From contig NZ_JAVREH010000010.1 of assembly GCF_031845305.1 (NCBI RefSeq), positions 62,001-126,000 on the forward strand: a DNA stretch of 64,000 bases. Reading direction: 5' to 3'. Every line of letters begins with the position of its first letter. Within the stretch, counting starts at the first letter, position 1. The position numbers were made by a program, and so were the translations under genes. The stretch is from Jatrophihabitans_A lederbergiae. GTDB lineage: Bacteria > Actinomycetota > Actinomycetes > Mycobacteriales > Jatrophihabitantaceae. The notes under the pieces were generated by a model, which saw nothing but the letters and a program-made list of their open reading frames with translations, had not been told where the DNA came from and did no database searches. Shown in pieces: positions 18,521-28,645 of the stretch.

Positions 18521-20419
18521 TCAGACTCCGGCCTTCAGGCGGTTGCCGCGGCTGCGTGCCCGGTCGGTCTGGGACAGGATCACCTTGCGGATCCGCACCG
18601 TCTCAGGGGTGACCTCGACGCACTCGTCCTCGCGGCAGAACTCCAGCGACTGCTCCAGCGACAGCTTGCGCGGCGGCACCAGGTGCTGGAACTCGTCCGA
18701 GGACGACTGCCGCATGTTGGTGAGCTTCTTCTCCTTGGTGATGTTGACGTCCATGTCGTCGGCGCGGGAGTTCTCGCCGACCAGCATGCCCTCGTACACC
18801 TCGGTCGTCGGCTCGACGAACATCGTGCCGCGCTCCTGCAGGTTGATCATGGCGAACGGCGTCGCGACGCCGGCCCGGTCGGCCACCAGCGAGCCCGAGC
18901 TACGGGTGCGCAACTCGCCGAACCACGGCTCGTAGCGCTCGAAGACGTGGTGCACGATGCCGGTGCCGCGGGTGTCGGTGAGGAACTCGGTACGGAAGCC
19001 GATCAGGCCACGCGAGGGCACCAGGAATTCCATCCGGACCCAGCCGGTGCCGTGGTTGGTCATCGTCTCCATCCGGCCCTTGCGGATCGCGAGCAGCTGG
19101 GTGATCGCGCCGAGGTACTCCTCCGGCGCGTCGACGGTGAGGCGCTCGACCGGCTCGTGCACCTTGCCGTTGATGAGTTTGGTGACGACCTGCGGCTTGC
19201 CCACGGTGAGCTCGAAGCCCTCACGTCGCATCTGCTCCACCAGGATGGCCAGCGCCAGCTCACCACGGCCCTGCACCTCCCAGGCGTCGGGGCGCTCGGT
19301 GTTGAGAACGCGCAGCGACACGTTGCCGACCAGTTCGCGGTCGAGGCGGTCCTTCACCAGACGGGCGGTGACCTTCGAGCCCTTCACCCGGCCGGCCAGC
19401 GGCGAGGTGTTGGTGCCGATGGTCATCGAGATGGCCGGCTCGTCCACCGTGATGAGCGGCAGCGGAACCGGGTTCTCCAGATCGGCGAGGGTGTCACCGA
19501 TCATGATCTCGGGAATGCCCGCGATCGCGATGATGTCGCCGGGGCCGGCGGACTCGGCGGGCTTGCGCTCCAGTGCCTCGGTCATCAGCAGCTCGGTGAT
19601 CTTGACCTGGGAGATGGTGCCGTCGTGACGACACCAGGCGACCTGCTGGCCCTTGCGGATGGTGCCCTGGAACACCCGGCACAGCGCGATGCGGCCGAGG
19701 AACGGCGAGGCGTCGAGGTTGGTGACGTGCGCCTGCAGTGGGGCGCCCTCGCGGTACGCCGGCGCGGGAATGGTCTCGAGGATGGTGCTGAACAGCGGCT
19801 GCAGGTCAGCGGAGTCCGGCATGGTGCCGTCTTCGGGACGCTTGAGCGAGGCCTTGCCATCACGCGCGCAGGCGTAGACGATCGGGAAGTCGATCTGCTC
19901 CTCGGTGGCGTCGAGGTCGAGGAACAGCTCGTACGTCTCGTCGATCACCTCGGCGATGCGGGCGTCCGGACGGTCCACCTTGTTGATCAGCAGGATGACC
20001 GGCATCTTCGCGTCGAGCGCCTTGCGCAGCACGAACCGGGTCTGTGGCAGCGGGCCTTCGGAGGCGTCGACGAGCAGCACGATGCCGTCCACCATGGACA
20101 GTCCGCGCTCGACCTCGCCACCGAAGTCGGCGTGGCCGGGGGTGTCGATGATGTTGATGATCATCTTCTCGCCGTCGGGCGAGACGTAGTTGACCGCGGT
20201 GTTCTTGGCGAGAATGGTGATGCCCTTCTCGCGCTCGAGGTCATTGGAGTCCATCGCCCGCTCGTCCACGTGGTCGTGGGCTCCGAAGGCGCCGGACTGC
20301 CACAACATCGCGTCCACCAGTGTGGTCTTGCCGTGGTCGACGTGGGCGACGATCGCCACGTTGCGGATCGAGGAGCGGATGGTGTCGTTGCCGATCTCGG
20401 CAGCGCTGTGGTCGGACAT
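18521..20419 (-). CDS. typA: Translational GTPase TypA/BipA
   Basis: A ribosome-associated GTPase used in stress adaptation and large-subunit assembly. The 632-residue product from ATG 20419 has the EF-G-like G domain: G1 AHVDHGKT at 25-32, DTPGHADFGGEVER and NKVD. These are followed by beta-barrel and EF-G C-terminal domains. The TypA-specific end reads FCREDECVEVTPETVRIRK. The frame extends upstream to 20671 through repetitive DNA, but the conserved MSDHS start is preferred. It is full length. A possible terminator follows at 18449-18491. Confidence 0.96.
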   Translation of the reverse strand: MSDHSAAEIGNDTIRSSIRNVAIVAHVDHGKTTLVDAMLWQSGAFGAHDHVDERAMDSNDLEREKGITILAKNTAVNYVSPDGEKMIINIIDTPGHADFGGEVERGLSMVDGIVLLVDASEGPLPQTRFVLRKALDAKMPVILLINKVDRPDARIAEVIDETYELFLDLDATEEQIDFPIVYACARDGKASLKRPEDGTMPDSADLQPLFSTILETIPAPAYREGAPLQAHVTNLDASPFLGRIALCRVFQGTIRKGQQVAWCRHDGTISQVKITELLMTEALERKPAESAGPGDIIAIAGIPEIMIGDTLADLENPVPLPLITVDEPAISMTIGTNTSPLAGRVKGSKVTARLVKDRLDRELVGNVSLRVLNTERPDAWEVQGRGELALAILVEQMRREGFELTVGKPQVVTKLINGKVHEPVERLTVDAPEEYLGAITQLLAIRKGRMETMTNHGTGWVRMEFLVPSRGLIGFRTEFLTDTRGTGIVHHVFERYEPWFGELRTRSSGSLVADRAGVATPFAMINLQERGTMFVEPTTEVYEGMLVGENSRADDMDVNITKEKKLTNMRQSSSDEFQHLVPPRKLSLEQSLEFCREDECVEVTPETVRIRKVILSQTDRARSRGNRLKAGV

Positions 20420-20525
20420 GACTCTTCTCTCGTTGCGTGCGGACCGATGTCCGCCTGCTTGTCGGTTTTCTCGACCGACGGAGCCGGTCACTGTTGGTGC
20501 GGGCCTGACAACTGCTGGGAACGCT

Positions 20526-20568
20526 CGGCCTGATGGTGCTCGGCCTGATGGTGCTGCCTGATGGTGCT
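20526..20568. repeat. 15-bp tandem repeat upstream of typA
   Basis: CGGCCTGATGGTGCT occurs twice exactly (20526-20540 and 20541-20555), followed by a shortened third copy to 20568. The array lies 107 nt before the typA start, in its probable leader or promoter region, and 30 nt after the stop of the upstream membrane-protein gene. Confidence 0.8.
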
Positions 20569-20597
20569 CGGCGGCCGACGTCCAGGTAGATCTTGGT

Positions 20598-21107
20598 CTA
20601 GTCCTGCCTGCCTCGCCGGGTGCCGCGGACGAAGTAGCCCACCAGTCCCAGGTACGTGGCGGCGCCGACACCGGCGATCACCGAGCCGGTCGGGTCCCAG
20701 TGACCGGGCAGTGCGGTCACCTCGACACTCTTGGGATCGAAGACCACCCGGTGCACCTCGGTCGAGTGCCACCTCGGATCACCCAGCAACGGCAGGTTCT
20801 TCAACCTGCCGTCGTCACTGGTGAACGATCCACCGAACGAGCAGATTCCCTGGCTGCAGGAGCGCGCCGCCACGACGAACGAGCCTCGGATGCCGTCCGG
20901 CTTGCTGCCCACGTGATGGGCGACGTTGAGGACGGCGAGGACGAGTGCCGCCAGGCACAGGGCCGGGAAGACCACCCAGAACAGCCAGCCGGCAACCCGG
21001 CGGGCGCCCGGAAAGGACATCGCCACCAGATCGCCGGACGCCTCGGCGAGATAGCTCGCCGAGCGCCGCTCGTGCGACTGCTCAGGGGTGGACTGCTCGG
21101 TGGTCAT
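20598..21107 (-). CDS. Two-helix membrane protein of unknown function
   Basis: A 169-residue protein from ATG 21107. It has a Gln/Glu/Ser-rich cytoplasmic start, a membrane helix at about 41-63, an outer segment of about 70 residues with two close cysteines (RSCSQGICSFGG, possible disulfide), and a second helix near 143-159 ending in Arg-rich residues. I recognise no family. It lies between the DEAD-box helicase and typA on the same strand, 36 nt after the helicase stop. Confidence 0.75.
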   Translation of the reverse strand: MTTEQSTPEQSHERRSASYLAEASGDLVAMSFPGARRVAGWLFWVVFPALCLAALVLAVLNVAHHVGSKPDGIRGSFVVAARSCSQGICSFGGSFTSDDGRLKNLPLLGDPRWHSTEVHRVVFDPKSVEVTALPGHWDPTGSVIAGVGAATYLGLVGYFVRGTRRGRQD

Positions 21108-21143
21108 CACCGCACATCATCACATCTCTATCCGGGCAAGCAG

Positions 21144-22697
<1,554 letters not shown>

Positions 22698-22864
22698 AAA
22701 ATTTCCCGTCGAGACTGATGGCACGTCTCGACGATCCGCGGACGGCGTGCAGCCGCGGCGGCAATCTGTGAAACGAGCCCAGCGCGCTTCTCTGAGTCGA
22801 AGCCGCGCCAAAGGTGAATAACACCATTCTAGCGGCCGCGGCGCGCCCGCATGACCAACTCTCG

Positions 22865-22885
22865 CCGGCGCCCTCCCGGCGCCGG
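22865..22885 (-). terminator. Hairpin after the tricorn gene
   Basis: CCGGCGCC and GGCGCCGG enclose a five-base loop 40 nt after the tricorn stop on the minus strand. An overlapping second hairpin (GCCGGG/CCCGGC, about 22882-22898) could compete. There is no T-run; termination is inferred from position and stability. Confidence 0.5.
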
Positions 22886-22924
22886 GCCTGGCCCGGCGTG
22901 ATCAGCGTGCGCCGGCCAGGGCGC

Positions 22925-25900
22925 TTACGGGCGCGGAGGCAGCGCCGGGGCACGCCGCAGCGGGCGCTGCGAGACGTCCGGCAGGGCGGGAGCCGGCCGG
23001 CCGGCCAGTTCGTCGAGCAGGTAACGGACCCCGGCCTCCAGCTGCGGGTCCTCGCCGGCGGCCCAGGCCTGCGGCGGCCGCTCCACCACCAGGTCGGGGT
23101 CCACGCCATGGTTCTCGACACTCCAGCCGAACTCCTCGAACCAGAACGAGAACCGGGGCTGGGTGACCCGGGTGCCGTCGACGAGCTGGTACCTGCCGTC
23201 GATGCCGATGACGCCGCCCCAGGTGCGGGTGCCGATCACCGGGCCCAGCCGCATCGCCTTGAACGCGGCGTTGACGATGTCGCCGTCCGAGCCGGCCCAC
23301 TCGTTGGCCAGCGACACCAGCGGTCCGCGCGGTGCACTGTCCGGATAGGAGGTGGTCGAGTAGTGGCGAGAGGTGTCATAGCCCAGCACCCGGCGAGAGA
23401 GCTTCTCGATGACGAGCTGCGACGTGTGACCGCCGCCGTTCTCGCGGGTGTCCACCACGAGGGCGTCCTTGGCCATCTCGACCCGCAGGTCGCGGTGGAA
23501 GGCCGCCCAGCCGCGTGACATCATGTCCGGCACGTGGACGTAGCCGATGCGGCCACCACCGAGGGCGTGCACCTGGGCGCGCCGGCTCGCCACGCAATCG
23601 AGATAGCGCAGATCCGCTTCGTCGGCAAGGGGAATGACCACCGTGGAGCGTTCGCCGTCGGGCGTCTGCACCCGCAGTTCGACCGCCTTGTCGGCGCTTC
23701 CGCGCAGTAACTCCGCCGGCCCGTTCGGGCCTACCGGGTGGCCGTTTACAGCCAGGATCGCGTCACCGGGATGGACCGCTACTCCCGGAGCGGTGAGCGG
23801 CGACCGGGCGTTGCGGGCCGAGTTGTCGCCCGGCACGATCCGCGTGATCACCCAGCGCCCGTTCTCGTCCCGCTCGAAGTCGGCGCCCAGATAGGCAGGT
23901 TTCAGCAGGGGATTCTTCTCACCGGGCGGCTTGGACTCGTAGGCGTGCGAGGACCCCGTCTCGCCGTTGACCTCCCACAGCAGGTCCGACACATCGTCCC
24001 GGGTGGTGACGCGGTCCAGCAGCGGCCGGTACTTGTCGACCTCGGCATCCCAGGCGATGCCGGCCATGTCCTCGATCCAGTAGTGCTCGCGCATCAGCCG
24101 CGCGGTCTCGTCGAGCATCTGCCGCCACTCGGCGGGCGGGTCGACGGTGAGTTGGATGCGACTGAGGTCGATCTCGACGGTGTCGGACCCGTCCTCCGCC
24201 GGCTTCGACGAGGCAGGGACGAGCTTCAGGGCGTGCTCGTCACGCACGACCAGTTTGGTGCCGTTGCCGGACGCCTCGACAGCGTCGACCCGCTCGGCCA
24301 ACTCGACCAGCTTGCGCTTGCCGAAGTCCCAGCGCTGGAGTGAGGGGCGGGTCTCGTCCCCGGGGTTGCGCGACTCGCCGAGCTCGCCGGTGATCGGTGA
24401 GTTCAGCCAGATCACGCCACCCTTGACCGCCCGCAGTTCATCCAGCCGACCGGCCGCCACCGGAAAGGGAACGACGCGCGCGTCGATGCCCTCGACGTCT
24501 ACCCGGACGGCGGCGGTCGTGGCCGGAGCACTGTCCGAATCGGCCGGGGCGGTTTCCGGCTGGGCGGTCGCCAGCGCCGCGGCCTCGGTGTCGGGGTCGG
24601 CCTGGCCGTGCAGTTCCGGCTCGAACGGCGACGGAGTGTCGGCGGCCAGGGTGACCAGGTACGGCCGGGTGGCCAGCGGGAATGCCAGGTCGAATACGTG
24701 GGCGTCGTACACCGGGTCGAAGGTGCGGGCGGACAGGAAGGTCAGGTACTTGCCGTCCTCGCTGAAGGTGGGGCTGGTGTCCTCGAAACGCTGCGAGGTG
24801 ACAGCGGTCACCGCCCCGGTCGCCAGCTCGGCCAACCGGATGCTGCGCAGCTCGCGCGTTGCCTCCGGAGCGGAGTAGGCCAGCCACTTGGAGTCCGGGG
24901 AGAACGAGAGCCCACTGGGATCGCCACTGGCGTTGCGCTCGAGTTGCCGGATCCCGCCGTCGGCGGTCGAGATGGCGAGCAGCCGCCCGTCGTGGGTGGC
25001 CACCGCGAGGGTGCTGCCGTCCGGGCTGGCAACCAGTTCGAGCACCCGGCCGATCTCGCCTGCGCCGAAACGGCGGGTGGAGCCGTCGGGGGCCGCGATC
25101 TCGAGCGCGTCCGGTCCCTCCGCCCCGGTCACATACGCCACCGACGGGTCGGCGTCGGGCGCGCTCGGCTCCAGCACCACGGGCAGCCGGTGCCGGACCC
25201 CGGCGACCGAGGCCACCGTCCGGGCCGGGCCGTTGCGGTGGGTCAGCCACACGATGTTGCCGCGGACCTCCAGCGCGCTGGCGCGACCGGTCCGGTCGAC
25301 ACTCAGGTCACCGAGGAAGTCCTCGGCCTTCACCGGGGCGACGGCACGGCCGGCGCGCGAGCTGCCCAGCCAGATGTCGAGCTGACGCGGCCGGGAGTCG
25401 GCGTCGAGGCTGTCGAGCAACCAGAGGTCACCGGCGTGGCGATAGATCAGCCGGCTGCCGTCGCCGCTGAGCTGGCGGGCGTAGAAGGCCTCGTGGTCGG
25501 TGTGCCGGCGCAGGTCGCCACCGTCAGCCGCCACCGAGTAGACGTTGCCGTGCCCCTCGAAGTCGCTGAGAAGGGCGAGCCGGTTCCCGGTCCAATTCGG
25601 TGCCATCTTCGGGCCGGGGATTGAAGCAAGCAGCTCGGTGAACTGCCCGCTGCCGTCGGAGTCCAGCCACAGCCTGCTCGCTGTCCCGCCGCGGTACCGC
25701 TTCCAGTGCGCGTAGTCCTGCGCACTGCCGGTACCGAGGACCACAGCGCCGGCTTCGGAGACGGTCAGCGAGTTCACCGAGCCGTAGGGCAGGCGCTCCG
25801 GCCGGGCGTCCGCGCCTTCGCGGACATCGATGGCATAGGCCCAGGCATGCGTGCGGAAAGGCTGGTATGCATCGGAGACGACGAGGAGCCTACCGTCCCG

Positions 25901-26191
25901 GTCGAAGCCCAGCACCCGCGTCCGGGGCTGGCCGAAGAAGGTGAGCTGGCGGGGCTCGCCACCAGCTGTCGGCATTCCGAAGACCTCGGGCTCACCCGCT
26001 CGCTCGGACACCCACGCGACCTGCGCGCCGTCGGGCGAGAGCCGCGGCGAGCTGACCGGAACCCCTTCCGCCGTCAGCCGATGGGCCCGGCCTCCGGTCG
26101 TGTCAGCCAGCCAGACGTCGTTCTCAGCGGTGAAGACGATCTGGTCGCCGACGATATGCGGAAAGCGCAGGTAACCCGGGGCAGCAGTCAT
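22925..26191 (-). CDS. Tricorn protease homologue (S41 peptidase with propellers and PDZ domain)
   Basis: A 1088-residue cytosolic peptidase expected to cut oligopeptides downstream of the proteasome or other proteases. Residues 1-600 carry propeller-type repeats (RLSPDGAQVAWVS, SFSPDSKWLAY). A PDZ domain lies near 760-850. Catalytic residues align with Thermoplasma tricorn by spacing: His749 in GSSHAYE, nucleophile Ser968 in NEWAGSDGD and Glu1026 in WSVENHG. The His-Ser and Ser-Glu intervals (219 and 58) equal those of the archaeal enzyme (746, 965, 1023). Residues 540-565 are an Ala/Thr/Asp-rich insertion. It is apparently monocistronic. Confidence 0.95.
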   Translation of the reverse strand: MTAAPGYLRFPHIVGDQIVFTAENDVWLADTTGGRAHRLTAEGVPVSSPRLSPDGAQVAWVSERAGEPEVFGMPTAGGEPRQLTFFGQPRTRVLGFDRDGRLLVVSDAYQPFRTHAWAYAIDVREGADARPERLPYGSVNSLTVSEAGAVVLGTGSAQDYAHWKRYRGGTASRLWLDSDGSGQFTELLASIPGPKMAPNWTGNRLALLSDFEGHGNVYSVAADGGDLRRHTDHEAFYARQLSGDGSRLIYRHAGDLWLLDSLDADSRPRQLDIWLGSSRAGRAVAPVKAEDFLGDLSVDRTGRASALEVRGNIVWLTHRNGPARTVASVAGVRHRLPVVLEPSAPDADPSVAYVTGAEGPDALEIAAPDGSTRRFGAGEIGRVLELVASPDGSTLAVATHDGRLLAISTADGGIRQLERNASGDPSGLSFSPDSKWLAYSAPEATRELRSIRLAELATGAVTAVTSQRFEDTSPTFSEDGKYLTFLSARTFDPVYDAHVFDLAFPLATRPYLVTLAADTPSPFEPELHGQADPDTEAAALATAQPETAPADSDSAPATTAAVRVDVEGIDARVVPFPVAAGRLDELRAVKGGVIWLNSPITGELGESRNPGDETRPSLQRWDFGKRKLVELAERVDAVEASGNGTKLVVRDEHALKLVPASSKPAEDGSDTVEIDLSRIQLTVDPPAEWRQMLDETARLMREHYWIEDMAGIAWDAEVDKYRPLLDRVTTRDDVSDLLWEVNGETGSSHAYESKPPGEKNPLLKPAYLGADFERDENGRWVITRIVPGDNSARNARSPLTAPGVAVHPGDAILAVNGHPVGPNGPAELLRGSADKAVELRVQTPDGERSTVVIPLADEADLRYLDCVASRRAQVHALGGGRIGYVHVPDMMSRGWAAFHRDLRVEMAKDALVVDTRENGGGHTSQLVIEKLSRRVLGYDTSRHYSTTSYPDSAPRGPLVSLANEWAGSDGDIVNAAFKAMRLGPVIGTRTWGGVIGIDGRYQLVDGTRVTQPRFSFWFEEFGWSVENHGVDPDLVVERPPQAWAAGEDPQLEAGVRYLLDELAGRPAPALPDVSQRPLRRAPALPPRP

Positions 26192-26252
26192 GAAGCGAAA
26201 GCTTAATAACGGGGTACGACAACCCGCCAGCGAGAATCGTCCGGTTCAGCGC

Positions 26253-26484
26253 TCAGCGGACGCCGACCATGATCTGGTGGGCCTGCTCGTCCGTCAGCGG
26301 TTGCTCACGTAGTTCCGTTGAGTCGGCGAAGCCAGCTGGCCGAAGCCCTGCCAGCAGCAGTTCCAGGTGCCGCCGCCTGGAGCTCGCAGGTTGCCACCAC
26401 GAGCTGCTCCAACCCCGTTCCGCCGGGCGCGGCCGCCGCGGCACGGGCCAGCTCCAGCAGGTCACGCCGCAAGCCCGTCCGGGG
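26253..26484 (-). pseudogene. Possible frameshifted C-terminal coding remnant
   Basis: Directly after the mannitol dehydrogenase stop, two reading frames on the minus strand give protein-like text in succession. First comes RRDLLELARAAAAAPGGTG, read on to VVATCELQAA. Then, one frame away, comes LELLLAGLRPAGFADSTEL, continuing to QAHQIMVGVR before a stop at 26253. Together they look like the end of one gene interrupted by a frameshift. No family is recognisable. A chance effect of high GC content cannot be excluded. Confidence 0.3.
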
Positions 26485-27978
26485 TCAGCCAGCGGTGTTG
26501 ATCTTCTCCAACGTCCGGCGCGCGCCGACCTCGTGAAAGGACGCCAGCGCGTCGAGATAGGCCGCGGCGAAACGCTCGTCGGCCGCCAGATCACCGAAGA
26601 GCTCGGGGTTCTCGAGGAAGGCCAGCGGACGGCTCCGCTGCTTCCGGGCGAGGTCCATCAGCTCGTCTCGGAGCCGGTCCACGATGACGATGTCACCACC
26701 CTGCTCGTCGACCCCCTCGGCGTAGCGGGCCCAACTGGCCACCACCGTCGCCGAGCACGCGATGTCGCCGCCGGTGGCAAGGTTGGCCCGGATGACCGGC
26801 ACCAGCCATTTCGGAATCCGATCGGAGCTCTCGGCACACAGCCGCGCCACGGTGTCGCGGACCTCAGGATTGGCGAAGCGCTCGAGCAGGGTCTGCTGGT
26901 AGGCCGCCAGGTCCACCCCCGGCACCTCGGCCAGCGTCGGGCTCGCCTCGGTGCGCATGTAGCGCAGCAGGAACTCGACGAAGACCGGGTCGGCGGCAAC
27001 CTCGTGGGCGTAGCGGTAACCGGTGAGGTAGCCCGAATAACACATGGCCTGGTGGCTGGCATTGAGCAGCCGCAGCTTCATCAGTTCGTAGGGCTCGACA
27101 TCGGTGACCACCTGGACACCGGCGTCCTCCCAGCGCGGCCGGCCGCCGGGAAAGTGGTCTTCCAGCACCCACTGGGTGAACGGCTCGCACACCACCGGCC
27201 ACTGGTCGTTGATCCCGTAGCGCTCGGCCAGCAGTGCCCGGTCGTGCTCAGCCGTGACGGGCGTGATCCGGTCGACCATGGAGTTCGGAAAGGCCACCTC
27301 GGTGCGCAGCCATTTACCCAGCTCCGTGTCCTTGAGGTCGGCGAACGCGCTGAACATCGACCGCGCGACCGCGCCGTTGCCCTGGATGTTGTCGCACGAC
27401 ATGACCGCGAACGGCGCCGTTCCCGAAGCGCGCCGGCGGCGCAGCGCCTCGACGACGAACCCGAACACGGTGCTCGGAAGGGCGCCGGGCGCGAGATCCG
27501 CGGCGACACCCGGATTCGTCTCGTCGAACTCCCCGGTGACCGGGTTGAAGTTGTAGCCGCCCTCGGTGACCGTCAGCGAGACGATCTTGGTGCGCTCGTC
27601 GGTGAGCACATCCAGCACCGCCTCCGGGTCCTCAGGCGCGAACAGGTACCGGACGATGGAGCCGATCACGCGTGGTTCGAGCGTTCCGTCCGGGTGCTTG
27701 GCGATCAGGGTGTACAGGCCGTCCTGGCTGCTGAGGACCTCTTCCATGCGCTTGTCGCCGGCCAGCACACCGACGCCGCAGATGCCCCAGTCCAGGGCCT
27801 CGCCCTGGTTCATCAGGCGGTCGAGGTACATCGCCTCGTGCGCGCGGTGAAAGCCGCCGACACCGAAGTGGACGATGCCGACGCTCACCGCGGCGCGGTC
27901 GTAGCCGGGAACCGGAACCTGGGCAGCGAACTGCTCGAGCGTCGACGAGGTCAACGGTGTCGCCTGTGTCATGTACAT
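26485..27978 (-). CDS. Mannitol/fructuronate-type polyol dehydrogenase (long-chain, NAD-dependent)
   Basis: A 497-residue polyol-specific long-chain dehydrogenase. The N-terminal nucleotide-binding region reads VSVGIVHFGVGGFHRAHEAMY. The catalytic motif KLRLLNASH gives Lys, Asn and His at the K-x5-N-x2-H spacing of Pseudomonas mannitol 2-dehydrogenase, which interconverts D-mannitol and D-fructose. Two starts, ATG 27978 and ATG 27972, are six bases apart; GGGG just upstream favours neither decisively. No sugar transporter or kinase is adjacent, so arabinitol or another polyol remains possible. Confidence 0.92.
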   Translation of the reverse strand: MYMTQATPLTSSTLEQFAAQVPVPGYDRAAVSVGIVHFGVGGFHRAHEAMYLDRLMNQGEALDWGICGVGVLAGDKRMEEVLSSQDGLYTLIAKHPDGTLEPRVIGSIVRYLFAPEDPEAVLDVLTDERTKIVSLTVTEGGYNFNPVTGEFDETNPGVAADLAPGALPSTVFGFVVEALRRRRASGTAPFAVMSCDNIQGNGAVARSMFSAFADLKDTELGKWLRTEVAFPNSMVDRITPVTAEHDRALLAERYGINDQWPVVCEPFTQWVLEDHFPGGRPRWEDAGVQVVTDVEPYELMKLRLLNASHQAMCYSGYLTGYRYAHEVAADPVFVEFLLRYMRTEASPTLAEVPGVDLAAYQQTLLERFANPEVRDTVARLCAESSDRIPKWLVPVIRANLATGGDIACSATVVASWARYAEGVDEQGGDIVIVDRLRDELMDLARKQRSRPLAFLENPELFGDLAADERFAAAYLDALASFHEVGARRTLEKINTAG

Positions 27979-28068
27979 CCCCGGATCGGCTTACGCGACT
28001 GCGCGGTCGGCTGGGCCGTCCCAACCGAGGTCGGGCTCGCGTTTCTTCGGCGGCCCTCGATGCAGCCT

Positions 28069-28117
28069 AGTCACGCGCTGGGACAGTGCGAGCAGACGGC
28101 ACAGTCACGCGCTGGGA
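28069..28117. repeat. 15-bp direct repeat pair before the DUF2243 gene
   Basis: AGTCACGCGCTGGGA occurs at 28069-28083 and again at 28103-28117, that is 34 bp between starts. It lies in the region between the divergent polyol dehydrogenase and DUF2243 genes. The spacing is about three helical turns, so paired regulator sites are possible. Confidence 0.6.
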
Positions 28118-28180
28118 GCAGCCGGCGTTACCCTGAGGGCGGCCCAGCACCGGCCTGCCTCCTGCCCGAGGGAGCCGGCT

Positions 28181-28645
28181 GTGGACACGCCCGCCATCGC
28201 GACCCGCCGCTCCATCTGGTCGGGGGTCCTGATAGGCGTCGGGGTGGCGGCCTTCGTGGACGAGACCGTCTTTCACCAGCTGCTGCACTGGCACCACTTC
28301 TACGACAAGTCGACCGCCGACGTCGGGCTGGTTTCGGACGGTTTCTTCCATGCGGGTGGCTGGCTGGCGATCGTGGTGGGGCTGTTCCTGTTCGCCGATC
28401 TGCAGCGGCGGCGGGCGGCCTCCGGAAACCGCCTGTGGGGCGGCGGCTTTCTCGGCTGGGGTGCGTTTCAGCTGTACGACGGGCTGATCCAGCACAAGGT
28501 GTTCGGCCTGCACCAGATCCGATACCACGTGGACGTGCTGCCCTACGACGTGGTGTGGAACGTCGCAGGCGGGGCGGGGGTGCTCATCGGGTTGCTGCTG
28601 CTGCGCCGGGCAGCGCAACGATCCTCGACACAGCCCGTGGCGTGA
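28181..28645 (+). CDS. DUF2243 membrane protein
   Basis: A 154-residue membrane protein from GTG 28181, with GGGAG 9 nt upstream. It has about four helices. Its histidines are conserved in the family: FHQLLHWHHFYD after helix 1, FFHAGG in helix 2, and QHKVFGLHQIRY in the third loop, suggesting metal or haem contact. The stop overlaps the next start (TGATG), so it is coupled to the CtaG-like gene. The DUF2243-CtaG pairing suggests a role in respiratory-oxidase metalation or copper handling; this is inference. Confidence 0.9.
   Translation: MDTPAIATRRSIWSGVLIGVGVAAFVDETVFHQLLHWHHFYDKSTADVGLVSDGFFHAGGWLAIVVGLFLFADLQRRRAASGNRLWGGGFLGWGAFQLYDGLIQHKVFGLHQIRYHVDVLPYDVVWNVAGGAGVLIGLLLLRRAAQRSSTQPVA

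Noticed and set aside
26269..28644. Plus-strand open frame continuing upstream of the CtaG-like gene through mannitol dehydrogenase
   Set aside because: It is antisense to a well-supported dehydrogenase. Only the part from ATG 28645 has membrane helices and family motifs.
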